From Chloroflexi bacterium UBA5189 (lineage in GTDB: Bacteria; Chloroflexota; Limnocylindria; Limnocylindrales; CSP1-4): a stretch of 64,000 nucleotides of DNA. The translations under genes were made by a program, and so were the position numbers. Position 1 is the stretch's first letter. The number at the start of each line of letters is the position of its first letter. Of the stretch, positions 35,777 to 42,985 are shown one piece after another. Location of the stretch: assembly GCA_002413045.1 (NCBI GenBank), contig DHWF01000036.1, positions 1 through 64,000 on the forward strand, given 5' to 3'. The notes under the pieces were generated by a model that saw nothing but the letters and a program-made list of their open reading frames with translations, was not told where the DNA came from and did no database searches.

Positions 35777-36570
35777 TGAGGGTTGTCCTGTTCTGCGGTG
35801 GTCAGGGTCTACGTTTGCGAGACCCGTCTTCCACCGTGCCGAAGCCGATGGCGACGATCGGCCCGCGCCCCGTGCTCTGGCACGTCATGCGGTACTACGC
35901 GCACTTCGGACATCACGACTTCGTGCTCTGCCTTGGCTACCGCGGCGACGTCATCAAGGACTATTTCCTGCACTATGACGAAACCGTCTCGAACGATTTC
36001 GTCCTGGCGGACGGGGGTCGGTCGATTGAGCTCCTGAACGTAGACATCCCCGATTGGCGTATCGCCTTCCTCGATACGGGTCCCGATGCCAACATCGGGC
36101 AGCGTCTCTTGGCAGTGAGGCCTCACCTGATCGATGAGCCGATCTTCCTCGCCAACTACGCCGATGGGCTGACGGATGCTCCTCTCGACAGACTCTTGGA
36201 GGACTTCTCTCGGCGCAAGAAGGTCGCGGGGTTCGTCTCTGTTCGGCCACCGCAAACGTTCCACGTCCTGCGGATTGCAGACGACGGCGACGTCCAGGCC
36301 ATCACGCACGTCCGCGATTCGAACATCTGGATGAACGGCGGCTATTTCATGTTCCGAAACACGATCTTCGACTACCTCCAGCCCGGCGAGGACCTGGTCG
36401 ATGAACCCTTCCAGCGCCTTATTGCCGAGGGGCAATTGATCGCCTATCAGCACGATGGCTTCTGGCGGGCCATGGACACGTTGAAGGAGATGCAGGAGCT
36501 GGGAGCGCTGTACGAGTCCGGTCGTCCACCGTGGGCCGTGTGGCAGCGCCGCTCCACGCCCGAAGCATGA
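35776..36570 (+). CDS. rfbF: glucose-1-phosphate cytidylyltransferase-like sugar nucleotidyltransferase
   Basis: A 264-residue nucleotidyltransferase. FCGGQGLRLRDPSS followed by PKPMATIGPRPVLWHVMRYY is close to the N-terminal signature of RfbF (CTP:glucose-1-phosphate cytidylyltransferase), where the Lys of PKPM contacts the sugar phosphate. FVLCLGYRGDVIKDYFLHY, YADGLTD and the C-terminal FWRAMDTLKE are also as in RfbF. It would make CDP-glucose, the first step to CDP-linked dideoxy or branched sugars. The CDP-glucose 4,6-dehydratase expected next is not in the window. It sits in an overlapping operon with a C-methyltransferase and a deacetylase. Confidence 0.82.
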   Translation: MRVVLFCGGQGLRLRDPSSTVPKPMATIGPRPVLWHVMRYYAHFGHHDFVLCLGYRGDVIKDYFLHYDETVSNDFVLADGGRSIELLNVDIPDWRIAFLDTGPDANIGQRLLAVRPHLIDEPIFLANYADGLTDAPLDRLLEDFSRRKKVAGFVSVRPPQTFHVLRIADDGDVQAITHVRDSNIWMNGGYFMFRNTIFDYLQPGEDLVDEPFQRLIAEGQLIAYQHDGFWRAMDTLKEMQELGALYESGRPPWAVWQRRSTPEA

Positions 36571-37232
36571 CCACGAGTGGCACGGTCCTCCAACTAAGTC
36601 GCAGCGCACATCCTGACGGGCTCAGACTCCTGGCGATCGGGGCTCATTCGGACGACATCGAGCTTGGCTGCGGTGGGACGATCCTGCGACTCGCGTCCGA
36701 GGGCATGTTGGCGTCCGTGCGCTGGATCGTCCTGAGCGCAAGCGGTGAGCGCGAGACCGAAGCCCGGAAAGGGGCCGAGGAGTTCCTGAAGGGAATCCAG
36801 CACGTCGAGGTGATCGTCGCCAACTTCCGCGACGGGTTCTTTCCGTACCTTGGCGGCGCGATCAAAGAATTCTTCGAGGATCAGAAGGACTCGTTCGGGC
36901 CAGACTTGATTCTGACCCACCGGCGCGACGACATGCACCAGGATCATCGGCTCGTCGGCGAGCTCACGTGGAATACGTACCGCTCGCAACTGATTCTCGA
37001 GTACGAGACCCCGAAGTACGACGGAGACTTCGCTTCGCCGAACCTCTATGTGGCCCTGCCGGAGCAAACGTGCGATCGCAAGATCGAGATCGTAACGTCG
37101 ACCTTCCGGAGTCAAGCCGCGCGGCAGTGGTTTGATTCCGACACGTTTCGGGGTCTGTTGCGGCTGCGCGGAATCGAGTGTGGCGCGAGTCGCTTTGCTG
37201 AGGGCTTCATGTGCCGCAAAGCGGTGATTTGA
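36567..37232 (+). CDS. PIG-L/LmbE-type N-acetylhexosamine deacetylase-like protein
   Basis: A 221-residue PIG-L family protein. The zinc-binding motif reads GAHSDDIELGCGG (His27, Asp29, Asp30; the usual Pro is Ser here), and the second metal-ligand region is HRRDDMHQDHR. Such enzymes remove acetyl groups from N-acetylated sugars in glycan or mycothiol-type synthesis. The start overlaps the cytidylyltransferase stop (ATGA), giving a three-gene operon: methyltransferase, nucleotidyltransferase, deacetylase. The role is probably deacetylation or editing of the nucleotide sugar or lipid-linked glycan; the substrate is unknown. Confidence 0.82.
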   Translation: MTTSGTVLQLSRSAHPDGLRLLAIGAHSDDIELGCGGTILRLASEGMLASVRWIVLSASGERETEARKGAEEFLKGIQHVEVIVANFRDGFFPYLGGAIKEFFEDQKDSFGPDLILTHRRDDMHQDHRLVGELTWNTYRSQLILEYETPKYDGDFASPNLYVALPEQTCDRKIEIVTSTFRSQAARQWFDSDTFRGLLRLRGIECGASRFAEGFMCRKAVI

Positions 37233-37511
37233 CTTCCGGCGGCGATGTGCGACTTCGATCCGGGATGGGTCACATTCCCGTAACAGACTCGGCCCCTTCG
37301 ATAGCTTTCTTCGTTCCTCGCCGATTCAAGGGGAGTTCCACGCGCGATTCTTGTCGTGCGCCGCCTCGAGCGTGCGCAGACGCGTTGCGGATCCATCGAC
37401 GAGAATCGGGCGCGCAGCCATCCGCCCTGCCGAGCGGGTCTCTTCGGACGCAAGGCGCGCCTCGACTGCGGCAAGCACCTTCGCGCCGTCGCCGTCAGAC
37501 CATCCCGGTGC

Positions 37512-37622
37512 ATGTGGCAGCTGACGCTTTCGCCGATCGAGTTCGACCTTCGGACATCGTCCAGAGCGGATGGCCATGCCAATGAGTTCGTGCTTCGCGG
37601 GGCCGCCGTTCTCGTCGCGTAG
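37512..37622 (+). pseudogene. remnant of a DUF421 gene 5' end
   Basis: The codons from this ATG read MWQLTLSPIEFDLR, nearly the same as the first residues of the intact DUF421 gene at 41976 (MWQLTLSPLELVLR). The similarity fades after about 15 codons, and a second stretch resembling the first helix (FVLRGAAV) follows before a stop. There is no further DUF421 domain. It adjoins the decayed cyclase copy, just as the intact DUF421 gene lies near the intact cyclase, so both remnants probably come from the same duplication. Confidence 0.5.
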
Positions 37623-37645
37623 GCTGATCTCCAACCACATCGCGG

Positions 37646-37673
37646 TTGGTTCGGAGGGTTGGGTAGGTAGGAT
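37646..37673 (+). promoter_or_regulatory. candidate leaderless promoter of the decayed cyclase copy
   Basis: TTGGTT and TAGGAT are spaced by 16 bases, and the GTG of the decayed cyclase follows the -10 by six bases. The intact copy has TAGCAT seven bases before its equivalent GTG, although the flanking DNA differs. Confidence 0.4.
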
Positions 37674-37679
37674 CGCCCT

Positions 37680-38143
37680 GTGAAACAGGTCGACACGCGG
37701 GCCACGACCGGGGCGATGGACCGATTCCCGGACCAGAACCCGAATCCGGTGCTGCGAATGACCGATGACAGCACGCTCGTCTACGCGAATCGCGCCTCGG
37801 CGCCGATCCTGCGAGCCTGCGCGACGAGCGTCGGCAAGCCCATCTCCACGTCGCCGGCGGCGGCCCTGCGCGCCGTGGCCGGGAGAACCCGCCCAGGCGG
37901 GTCGAGGTCGACGCCCGCCAGACCTTCGACGTGCTGTCGATCGCTCTGCCGGACGTGCGCGCCTACAACCTATACGGCACCGACATCACCGCCGCGAAGG
38001 TGGTCGAGCGCCTCCCGGACCGAAACGCGAATCCCTGTTCTCCGCATGTCCCCGACGGGCGAGCTCTCGTAGGCCAACGAGTCGAGTCGGCCTGTCACCG
38101 ATGTCCTCGGCGTCGCGGACGCTGGGTCACGGTCTCCCTGAGG
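37680..38143 (+). pseudogene. 5' part of a decayed PAS-repeat adenylate cyclase
   Basis: From the GTG, the frame is clearly homologous to the intact cyclase at 39757: VKQ start, MDRFPDQNPNPVLRM, a YANRAS segment. Near 37880 it shifts frame, and the next part (FDVLSIALPDVRAYNLYGTDIT) continues in another frame. A third frame then carries VLRMSPTGELS followed by an in-frame TAG where the intact gene has a Tyr codon. The homology ends near 38143, in the second PAS-like module. At least two frameshifts and one stop codon make it non-functional. The 3' remnant lies about 1.3 kb away beyond the HNH genes. Confidence 0.8.
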
Positions 38144-38222
38144 ACCCCGTCGATCTCCGGTGAACAGCAATCCTCGTGACAGCCTGCGACTCTTGCTCTC
38201 GCTGGGGCCAGCCTTGCCCGTG

Positions 38223-38513
38223 TTAGGGTCCGGCGGCGAGGAGGAGACGGGTCGCCTTGCCCAAGTTGCACTCTTCGCACGCGGTGACCCGGTTGTAGGC
38301 CGATGTCGCTCCGCCAACCGCGACCGGGATGACGTGGTCAACGTGCAGGACCACGCCGGACGCGGTGCCCGGGCGACCGCAGTAGCGGCAGCGGAAGCCA
38401 TCACGTTGCAGGATGTCGAAGCGCAGCCGCGCTGGAAGCGGATCACGAGCCCGGCAGAAGGCCTGCCCGCCCAGTCCTTTGGCGGATTTCGGCTCGCCGG
38501 ATCGGGCTCCCAC
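38223..38513 (-). CDS. HNH endonuclease (HNH_5-like), possibly N-terminally truncated
   Basis: A 96-residue protein whose C-terminal ~70 residues form a compact HNH domain: FRCRYCGRPG (first CxxC), HVDHVIPVAVGG (the catalytic His with Asp-His), and ACEECNLGKATR (second CxxC). Zinc and metal ligands are all present. The GTG start is the best in this frame, but homologous-looking sequence seems to continue upstream in another frame (around 38460-38600), so the gene may be frameshifted and its N-terminus lost. It sits on the opposite strand inside the decayed cyclase gene. Confidence 0.6.
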   Translation of the reverse strand: MGARSGEPKSAKGLGGQAFCRARDPLPARLRFDILQRDGFRCRYCGRPGTASGVVLHVDHVIPVAVGGATSAYNRVTACEECNLGKATRLLLAAGP

Positions 38514-38877
38514 CGCAGGGCCGTAAGCTCGTCGCAGGACCGAGCGTGGGCCCGACCGGGCTGGGCATGGCGGCTCAGCCTGACCCTGACGCGAGCATCG
38601 CGGGCTTCGCCGACCGTCGCTGCCACTCGCGGCTGCCCGATCCACCGCCGTTTCCGCGGGCGTGAGGTCTGCTGATGTGACGCCGGCCAGCTCGCCCACG
38701 CACGGAGGCACGGATTGGAAAGCAACCCGCCCACCACCCGGACGAGGCCGCCTACCTGCGCGTTGGACCAGCCGACAACCGACATGAGCACCAGCAGCGA
38801 CGACGCGAACAACGCAACTGCCCCGATGAACCTGAGGCAGCTTCGGCACCCGGTGGGATGTGGACTCGACGGGCCGG

Positions 38878-39198
38878 TCACCCCAGTTCTCGTTGGGCCC
38901 GCTCGATCCAGGCCAGCAGGACCGGCCGCCAGCGGCGGCCGTGGAGCGTCTTCTCGAGATGGGCGGCCGGGCACAGGACGACGAGGTTGTCGAGCGTGCT
39001 CCGGCTCCGGAGGCCCATGCCGCCCGACGCCCGGACATGATCGAGCTCGAGCCGACCGAAGCAATCGTGCTCGATGTCGAGACGACCGAAGACGCAGCCC
39101 CGGTCACGGGCCCGGACCGCGGCGCGGATCGCGCTTGGGATCGGATCCGGCTGGCTCAGCTTGCGGCCTCGGCCTGGGGCACGGTAGCGGCGGAGCAT
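38878..39198 (-). CDS. small HNH endonuclease-like protein
   Basis: A 106-residue protein with a basic N-terminus and an HNH fold core: IRAAVRARDRGCVF, then RLELDHVRASGGMG with the Asp-His pair, the Asn of LDNLVVLC, and the final His of CPAAHLEK. The C-terminal RWRPVLLAWIERAQ helix is common in small actinobacterial and phage HNH proteins. Length suggests a complete gene. It follows a small protein gene by 24 bp on the same strand. Together with the other HNH gene it fills the gap in the split cyclase pseudogene. Actual nuclease activity is inferred. Confidence 0.65.
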   Translation of the reverse strand: MLRRYRAPGRGRKLSQPDPIPSAIRAAVRARDRGCVFGRLDIEHDCFGRLELDHVRASGGMGLRSRSTLDNLVVLCPAAHLEKTLHGRRWRPVLLAWIERAQRELG

Positions 39199-39222
39199 GG
39201 TCAGCTGGTGTGGTTCGAGGGC

Positions 39223-39420
39223 TCAGGCGGCTCGAGCGCGGGGTACCCGGGTAACGGGCTCGCCGATGCCGGTCCTGGCCGGACCCTGGTCCCATTCGAA
39301 CAGGCGGCGGGCATCGAGGAACGCGGCGACCGCCGCTCGGTCGACGACGACCGGCAAGAGGCGGGCGCCCTCGGGTCGGATGTGGACGACCCCGAAGCGG
39401 GTCGCTGGGGGAAAACCCAT
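39223..39420 (-). CDS. small protein upstream of the HNH gene
   Basis: A 65-residue protein with no recognised family: a hydrophobic-acidic core (RLLPVVVDRAAVAAFLDARR) and a charged tail. Protein-like composition and tight placement before the HNH gene on the same strand suggest a two-gene unit. It could be a regulatory or accessory protein of the HNH element, but nothing in the sequence shows this. A chance frame is also possible. Confidence 0.4.
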   Translation of the reverse strand: MGFPPATRFGVVHIRPEGARLLPVVVDRAAVAAFLDARRLFEWDQGPARTGIGEPVTRVPRARAA

Positions 39421-39435
39421 TGCTAGGGGCGAGTC

Positions 39436-39712
39436 GCTTCGACGACATGGCCGTCCTGTTTGCCGACGTCGTCGGGTTCACGGCACTGCCGTCGCCGGCG
39501 TGATCGGCCGCAGGAAGTTCATCTATGACGTCTGGGGCGACACCGTGAACATGGCGAGCCGCATGGAGTCGACGGGCGTGCCCGGCCGGCTCCAGGTTGC
39601 ACGCGAGACATACGAGCGCCTCGGCGGCCGATTCGAGCTCGAGCCGCGGGGCCTGGTCGAGGTCAAGGGCAAGGGCGCGATCGAGACCTGGTTCGTCGTG
39701 GACCGACCCTGA
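39436..39712 (+). pseudogene. 3' part of the decayed cyclase, with internal deletion
   Basis: Begins with FDDMAVLFADVVGFT, the first metal-binding strand of the cyclase domain, then jumps within a few bases and with a frame change to AVAGVIGRRKFIYDVWGDT. Relative to the intact copy about 100 codons are missing, including the second metal Asp and the Lys that reads adenine. The remaining C-terminus to the stop is almost identical to that of the intact gene. With the 5' part it represents one gene copy split by about 1.3 kb of HNH-containing DNA. Confidence 0.8.
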
Positions 39713-39743
39713 CGTCGCTTCGGTCGGACATGCGCGTCGCCGC

Positions 39744-39749
39744 TAGCAT
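39744..39749 (+). promoter_or_regulatory. candidate -10 element of the intact cyclase, leaderless geometry
   Basis: TAGCAT is followed by seven bases and then the GTG that is conserved as the start in both cyclase copies. Transcription would begin at or next to the start codon. No ribosome binding site is seen. Confidence 0.4.
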
Positions 39750-39756
39750 CCGATCG

Positions 39757-41349
39757 GTGAAGCAGCAGCTGGATGACCGCGCTGCCGTCCCGGGGATGGA
39801 CCGATTTCCAGACCAGAATCCCCATCCGGTCATGCGAATGAGCGAGACCGGCGTCCTGCTCTACGCAAACGCCGCCTCAACGCCAATCTGCGAGACCTGG
39901 GGCGTCGAGGTGGGTGGCGCTATGCCGGCCGCGACGGCCGCTGCGCTCTGGGAGGCCGCGCACCAATCCCCGCCCAGCCGCATCGAGGTCGCCCACGGCC
40001 GGCACACATTCGACGTCCTGGCGATCCACGTGCCGGAGCTCGACGCCTACAACCTGTACGGCACGGACATTACCGCCTCCAAGTTCGTCGAGCGCTTTCC
40101 GGATCGGAACCCGAACCCGGTGCTGCGAATGACGCCGGCCGGAGAGCTCTGGTACGCCAACGAAGCGAGCGGTCCGATCACCAGGGCCCTCCACGTCGAG
40201 GTCGGCGATCCCCTGCCGCGACCGCTGGTCGACCAGCTGCGCGCCGCGCTCGCCGATGCAACCGCACGGCCGCCTGACGTGGCCGGCGAGGGCGGCCTCA
40301 CCTTCCGCCTGAAGCCGGTGGAGATCCCAGAGTTCGGGTTCATCAACCTCTACGGCACCGACATCACGGCAGAGCGCGCCATCGACCGGTTCCCGAACCA
40401 GAACCCGAACCCGGTGCTCCGGCTCACCCGCCAGGGTCGGATGACCTACGCCAATCCCGCCAGCGAGCTGGTTCGAAAGGCGCTCCGAGCGGAGGTCGGC
40501 GACGAGCTCGACCCGGCGCTATTCGCGCGCCTCATCGCTGCCTGCGAGCATCCGACCGACCCCACGATCGAGCTCCAGGGCGACGGCACGATCTACCGGA
40601 TCCGCGTCGTGGCGGTCGCCGAGTTCGATTCGATCAACCTGTACGGGACCGACATCACCGCTGCGCGCCGGGTCGAGGAGCTCGGCGCCGCCAACGAGGC
40701 GCTCCTCCTGAACATCCTGCCCGCCTCGATCGCCGAGCGGCTCCGTGCCGGCGAGACCGTGATCGCGGACCGCTTCGACGACATGGCCGTCCTGTTCGCC
40801 GACGTCGTCGGGTTCACCGAGCTGGCGTCGCGCCTTGAGCCGAGCGAGGTCGTCAGCCTGCTCAACGAGGTCTTCTCGACCTGCGACCGGCTCGCCGACC
40901 AGTACGGCCTCGAGAAGATCAAGACCGTCGGCGACGCGTACATGGTCGTCGGCGGGCTGCACCACGACGAAGTCGGCCCCGACGCCGACCGCGCGGCGCA
41001 TCGATCGGCGACCCACGCCGAGGACGTCGCCGACATGGGTCTCGCGATGCTCGCGGAGCTTGCGACAGTCCGCAGTGCGTCAGGCGCCGGACTGCAGGTC
41101 CGCGTGGGCATGCACGTCGGACCTGCCGTCGCGGGCGTGATCGGCCGCAGGAAGTTCATCTACGACGTCTGGGGCGACACCGTGAACATGGCGAGCCGCT
41201 TGGAATCGACCGGCGTTCCCGACCGGCTACAGGTGGCGCGCGAGGGCTACGAGCGACTCGGCGGCCGGTTCGAGCTCGAGCCGCGCGGCCTCGTCGACGT
41301 CAAGGGCAAGGGCGCGATCGAGACCTGGTTCGTCGTGCGCCGACGCTGA
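39757..41349 (+). CDS. adenylate cyclase with three PAS-like modules (class IIIa)
   Basis: A 530-residue soluble protein. Three related modules of ~100 residues each open with RFPDQNPNPVLRM-type motifs and YAN.AS, and close with NLYGTDITA. A coiled linker follows, then a class III nucleotide cyclase domain in the last ~190 residues. All key residues are present: metal Asp in LFADVVGFT, second Asp in GDAYMVVGG, adenine-reading Lys in EKIKTVGDAY and Asp in YDVWGD, transition-state Asn and Arg in TVNMASR. It should make cAMP in response to a ligand or signal sensed by the modules. GTG is preferred over the ATG 27 bases upstream because homology with the decayed copy starts here. Confidence 0.88.
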   Translation: MKQQLDDRAAVPGMDRFPDQNPHPVMRMSETGVLLYANAASTPICETWGVEVGGAMPAATAAALWEAAHQSPPSRIEVAHGRHTFDVLAIHVPELDAYNLYGTDITASKFVERFPDRNPNPVLRMTPAGELWYANEASGPITRALHVEVGDPLPRPLVDQLRAALADATARPPDVAGEGGLTFRLKPVEIPEFGFINLYGTDITAERAIDRFPNQNPNPVLRLTRQGRMTYANPASELVRKALRAEVGDELDPALFARLIAACEHPTDPTIELQGDGTIYRIRVVAVAEFDSINLYGTDITAARRVEELGAANEALLLNILPASIAERLRAGETVIADRFDDMAVLFADVVGFTELASRLEPSEVVSLLNEVFSTCDRLADQYGLEKIKTVGDAYMVVGGLHHDEVGPDADRAAHRSATHAEDVADMGLAMLAELATVRSASGAGLQVRVGMHVGPAVAGVIGRRKFIYDVWGDTVNMASRLESTGVPDRLQVAREGYERLGGRFELEPRGLVDVKGKGAIETWFVVRRR

Positions 41350-41352
41350 GCT

Positions 41353-41385
41353 GCGGAGCGGAGCCGGTGATCAGCTCCGCTCCGC
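41353..41385. terminator. bidirectional terminator-like hairpin
   Basis: A perfect 12-bp stem (GCGGAGCGGAGC paired with GCTCCGCTCCGC) with a 9-base loop lies between the stops of the convergent cyclase and lipoprotein genes. There is no long T run on either side, as is common in GC-rich genomes. Confidence 0.6.
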
Positions 41386-41392
41386 GAGGTGG

Positions 41393-41869
41393 TTACGGCT
41401 TGGCGACTGAGAAGCCGGCCTTGCCGTCTCCGGTCGTGTCGCCGGGCTTCGAGTCGCCCTGCCAGCCGTACAGCGGCAGGCCGTTGTAGGTGACCTGGAT
41501 CGTCCCGTCGGCACGCGTCAGCGTCGCGAAGGTGCCGGTGACGCCGGTTCCGCCGGTGGCGCTGGCGCCAGCCGGGACCGTCAGTGGCGGCCATGCCGTT
41601 GCGCATCCGCCGGTGCACGTCGAGGACGTTGCGCTGTCACCGGAATGGGTGTACAGCGTCAGGCCGTTCGGGCCGGTCAGGACTGCGCCGTTCATGCTCA
41701 CCACGACGCCGGCTGCACCTGCGGGAGTGGATGCGGCGGGCGCAGATGTGGCGGGCGCGGATGTGGCTGGAGCCGTGGTCGCAGCGGTTGAGCATGCGGC
41801 GGCAAGCAGCCCGATCAGGACCATGCCGCTGACGGCGAGCCCGGATCGGCGGACGGACGGGACAGACAT
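41393..41869 (-). CDS. lipoprotein with PF03640-type secreted repeats
   Basis: A protein of about 158 residues. Lipoprotein signal with the lipobox LAAAC and Cys27 or so, a Thr/Ala/Pro spacer, then two repeats of the secreted-repeat family (COG4315 type): LTGPNGLTLYTHSGDS and the later NGLPLYGWQGDSKPGD. The WPPLTVPAG segment between them is typical. Such proteins are cell-surface lipoproteins of unknown function, sometimes near electron-transfer genes. AAGGAG upstream of the ATG supports the start. It ends at the hairpin shared with the cyclase gene. Confidence 0.8.
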   Translation of the reverse strand: MSVPSVRRSGLAVSGMVLIGLLAAACSTAATTAPATSAPATSAPAASTPAGAAGVVVSMNGAVLTGPNGLTLYTHSGDSATSSTCTGGCATAWPPLTVPAGASATGGTGVTGTFATLTRADGTIQVTYNGLPLYGWQGDSKPGDTTGDGKAGFSVAKP

Positions 41870-41975
41870 TCGATTCTCCTTGGGGGCGTAGGCGACGATC
41901 TCCTGTACGGCGCCGGGCCGAGACCGGATCACGAGGGCGCGCGTCGAGTGCCGGAGCCTGTGCCACCATCGTGCC

Positions 41976-42503
41976 ATGTGGCAGCTGACCTTGTCGCCCC
42001 TGGAGCTCGTCCTCCGGAGCGTCATCGTCTACGTCGTGTTCCTGGCCGCGCTGCGGCTGTCCGGCAAGCGCGAGCTCGGCCAGTTCACGATCTTCGACCT
42101 CGCGCTCGTCCTGCTGGCGTCCAACGCCCTGCAGCCGGCCATCACCGGGCCCGACGCCTCGATCCCGGCCGCGCTGATCATCGTCGCGACGCTGTTCGGG
42201 TTGAACCGCCTGACGGCGTACGCGCGCAAACGGTCCGCGCTCGCGCGCCGGATCCTCGACTCAGCGCCGACGGTCCTGGCAAGGAACGGCAAATGGATCC
42301 AGGCCGCCGTCGAGCACGAGGACCTCGACATGGACGATCTCGAGGCCGCGATTCGGGAGTACGGCCTCGAATCGATCGAGGAGGTCAAGCTCGCGACGCT
42401 CGAGCATGACGGCTCGATCAGCGTCGTCCCCGAAGGGGGACCTGCGGTGCACATGGGCCATCGCCGTCGATACCGGCGGCGTGTCAAGGCGCGCCACGCG
42501 TGA
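41976..42503 (+). CDS. DUF421 (YetF-like) membrane protein
   Basis: A 175-residue protein. Three hydrophobic helices in the first ~70 residues (from LELVLRSVIVYVVFLAALR on), with the conserved GKRELGQFTIFDLALVLL and SNALQPAITGPD segments, then a cytoplasmic DUF421 domain with ARNGKWIQ and IREYGLESIEEVKLATLEHDG near its end. The family is widespread in Bacillota, Chloroflexota and Actinomycetota; its function is not firmly known. A 5' remnant of a second copy lies at 37512. The stop overlaps the GTG of the NUDIX gene. Confidence 0.82.
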   Translation: MWQLTLSPLELVLRSVIVYVVFLAALRLSGKRELGQFTIFDLALVLLASNALQPAITGPDASIPAALIIVATLFGLNRLTAYARKRSALARRILDSAPTVLARNGKWIQAAVEHEDLDMDDLEAAIREYGLESIEEVKLATLEHDGSISVVPEGGPAVHMGHRRRYRRRVKARHA

Positions 42504-42985
42504 GCCAGCCGCACTCGTGCGGGATCCTCCTCTACCGGCGCTCGGGAGACGACCTGGAGGTGCTCCTCGGGCACCCCGGGGGCCCGTACTGGAAGCAGCA
42601 GGATTACGGCAGCTGGAGCATCCCGAAGGGGCTCGCCGAGGACGGCGAGGCCCTCGAGGCCGTGGCGGCGCGCGAGTTCGCGGAGGAGACCGGGTTCGAC
42701 CTCGTGTCCGTCACCCGGGAGCCGGGCGTCGCGCCGATCGACCTCGGCGAGGTCACGCTCAAGAGCGGCAAGGTCATCCGCGCGTGGGCCGTCGAGGGGG
42801 ACCTGGACCCGGCGGTCTCACGGTCCAACGAGATCGAGATCGAGTGGCCGCCGCGAACCGGGCGCCGCCTCGTCATCCCGGAGGTCGATCGCGTGGCATG
42901 GTTCGCGGTCGACGAGGCGCGTCGCCGCGCCCATCCCGTCCAGGCAGAGTTCGTGGAGCGCCTGGCGTCTCGGCTGCACGCGTGA
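42500..42985 (+). CDS. NUDIX hydrolase
   Basis: A 161-residue protein with the full Nudix box: Gly at the start of GLAEDGEALEAVAAREFAEE (GX5EX7REXXEEXG), followed by TGFD. The upstream SIPKG and the first strand HSCGILLYRRSGDDLEVLLGH are as in NTP- and nucleoside-diphosphate-hydrolysing family members; Trp-rich loops suggest a diadenosine or oxidised-nucleotide substrate, but this is a guess. GTG start overlaps the DUF421 stop, and the stop overlaps the start of the AlkZ-like gene, so three genes are translationally coupled. Confidence 0.88.
   Translation: MSQPHSCGILLYRRSGDDLEVLLGHPGGPYWKQQDYGSWSIPKGLAEDGEALEAVAAREFAEETGFDLVSVTREPGVAPIDLGEVTLKSGKVIRAWAVEGDLDPAVSRSNEIEIEWPPRTGRRLVIPEVDRVAWFAVDEARRRAHPVQAEFVERLASRLHA

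Larger units (their letters stand above)
37233..37679. other. spacer with gene remnants
   Basis: About 450 bp between the polysaccharide locus and the decayed cyclase copy. Apart from a short DUF421-like remnant no convincing coding frame is present. It probably marks the edge of the duplicated and decayed segment. Confidence 0.4.

Noticed and set aside
38223..39420. HNH island considered as an insertion sequence or intron
   Set aside because: No transposase, terminal inverted repeats, target duplication or intron RNA fold could be recognised by eye, so it is described only as an HNH-containing island.
38715..39426. Plus-strand frames across the HNH island
   Set aside because: They lie opposite HNH genes and show no protein pattern. 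The zinc and His motifs are on the minus strand.
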